NCBI RefSeq assembly: GCF_036088315.1
Contig: NZ_CP107996.1
Span: 2,624,501 to 2,688,500 of the forward strand
DNA: 64,000 nt
Direction of reading: 5' to 3'
Origin: Streptomyces sp. NBC_00344
GTDB taxonomy: Bacteria; Actinomycetota; Actinomycetes; Streptomycetales; Streptomycetaceae
Made by a program: the position numbers and the translations under genes. Positions 63,808 through 64,000 of the stretch are shown one piece after another. Within the stretch, counting starts at the first letter, position 1. Each line of letters opens with the position of its first letter. The notes under the pieces were generated by a model, which was not told where the DNA came from, ran no database searches, and saw only the letters and a list, made by a program, of their open reading frames with translations.

Positions 63808-64000
63808 CCACCCGGCCGGCACGCCGGACCGGCGCCGCGCGCGGCCCTTGGTGTGGTTCTGGAGCACGCCGTCCCGGCCGGCCGGCGTCCGTCCGCCGGG
63901 GCACCGGCAGCCGCGGCCGGGGCGCCCGTCCGGAGGCCGGTGAGCCGTCGCGTCAAGGTGGCCACGTCCGGACGTTGGGCCAGGCGTGGGGTATTGGCGG

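Overview
The window is high-GC DNA with dense genes, strong third-codon GC bias, many GTG starts, ATGA/GTGA start-stop overlaps and few spacers. Gene content fixes it as a chromosomal core region of a Streptomyces: bldM next to whiD, shbA, a WhiJ/AbaA-type trio, a PspC histidine kinase and groES-groEL under CIRCE. From memory, the order follows S. coelicolor SCO4740-SCO4793 closely. I saw no insertion sequence, prophage, CRISPR array, rRNA or tRNA.

Layout. 1-12.3 kb: secreted NlpC/P60 peptidase (cut by the window edge), membrane esterase, VOC protein, SPFH protein coupled to a small possible DNA-binding protein, a DUF397/XRE/anti-sigma-like ATPase trio, a PspC-kinase two-component system facing a PspC gene, DoxX, a 17-bp tandem repeat, a large membrane protein and a class II aldolase. 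12.4-15.4 kb: guaA, then a chorismate mutase gene whose upstream region looks like a transcription attenuator with an aromatic leader peptide, then an orphan mini secreted ORF. 15.5-18.9 kb: GMC oxidoreductase and semialdehyde dehydrogenase. 19.0-28.8 kb: five consecutive membrane Ser/Thr kinase-like genes, one of which has lost every catalytic motif. 28.9-36.7 kb: serine hydrolase, glpD, a nucleotide-sugar dehydrogenase homologue without its catalytic Cys, guaB3 and guaB. 36.7-38.9 kb: developmental cluster shbA-bldM-whiD. 39-51.3 kb: LysR, MOSC, SDR, ester cyclase, groEL, groES with two CIRCE operators, methyltransferase, nucleotidyltransferase, MFS/TetR pair, ECF sigma/YciI pair. 51.5-64 kb: conserved cell-wall and tRNA-modification block tsaD-rimI-tsaB, tsaE-hydrolase-alr-nnr-acpS-glmS, then a GPP34 protein and coaA.

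How they fit together: three guanine-nucleotide genes (guaA, guaB, guaB3) sit within 24 kb. Envelope biology recurs in NlpC, PspC, the kinases, glmS, alr and the degenerate transpeptidase-like protein. Sigma, Bld and Whi regulators sit between the housekeeping genes. The most interesting signals are the putative Phe/Tyr attenuator before chorismate mutase, the five kinases sharing one type of extracellular domain with one pseudokinase among them, and the dehydrogenase homologue with a Cys-to-Gly change.
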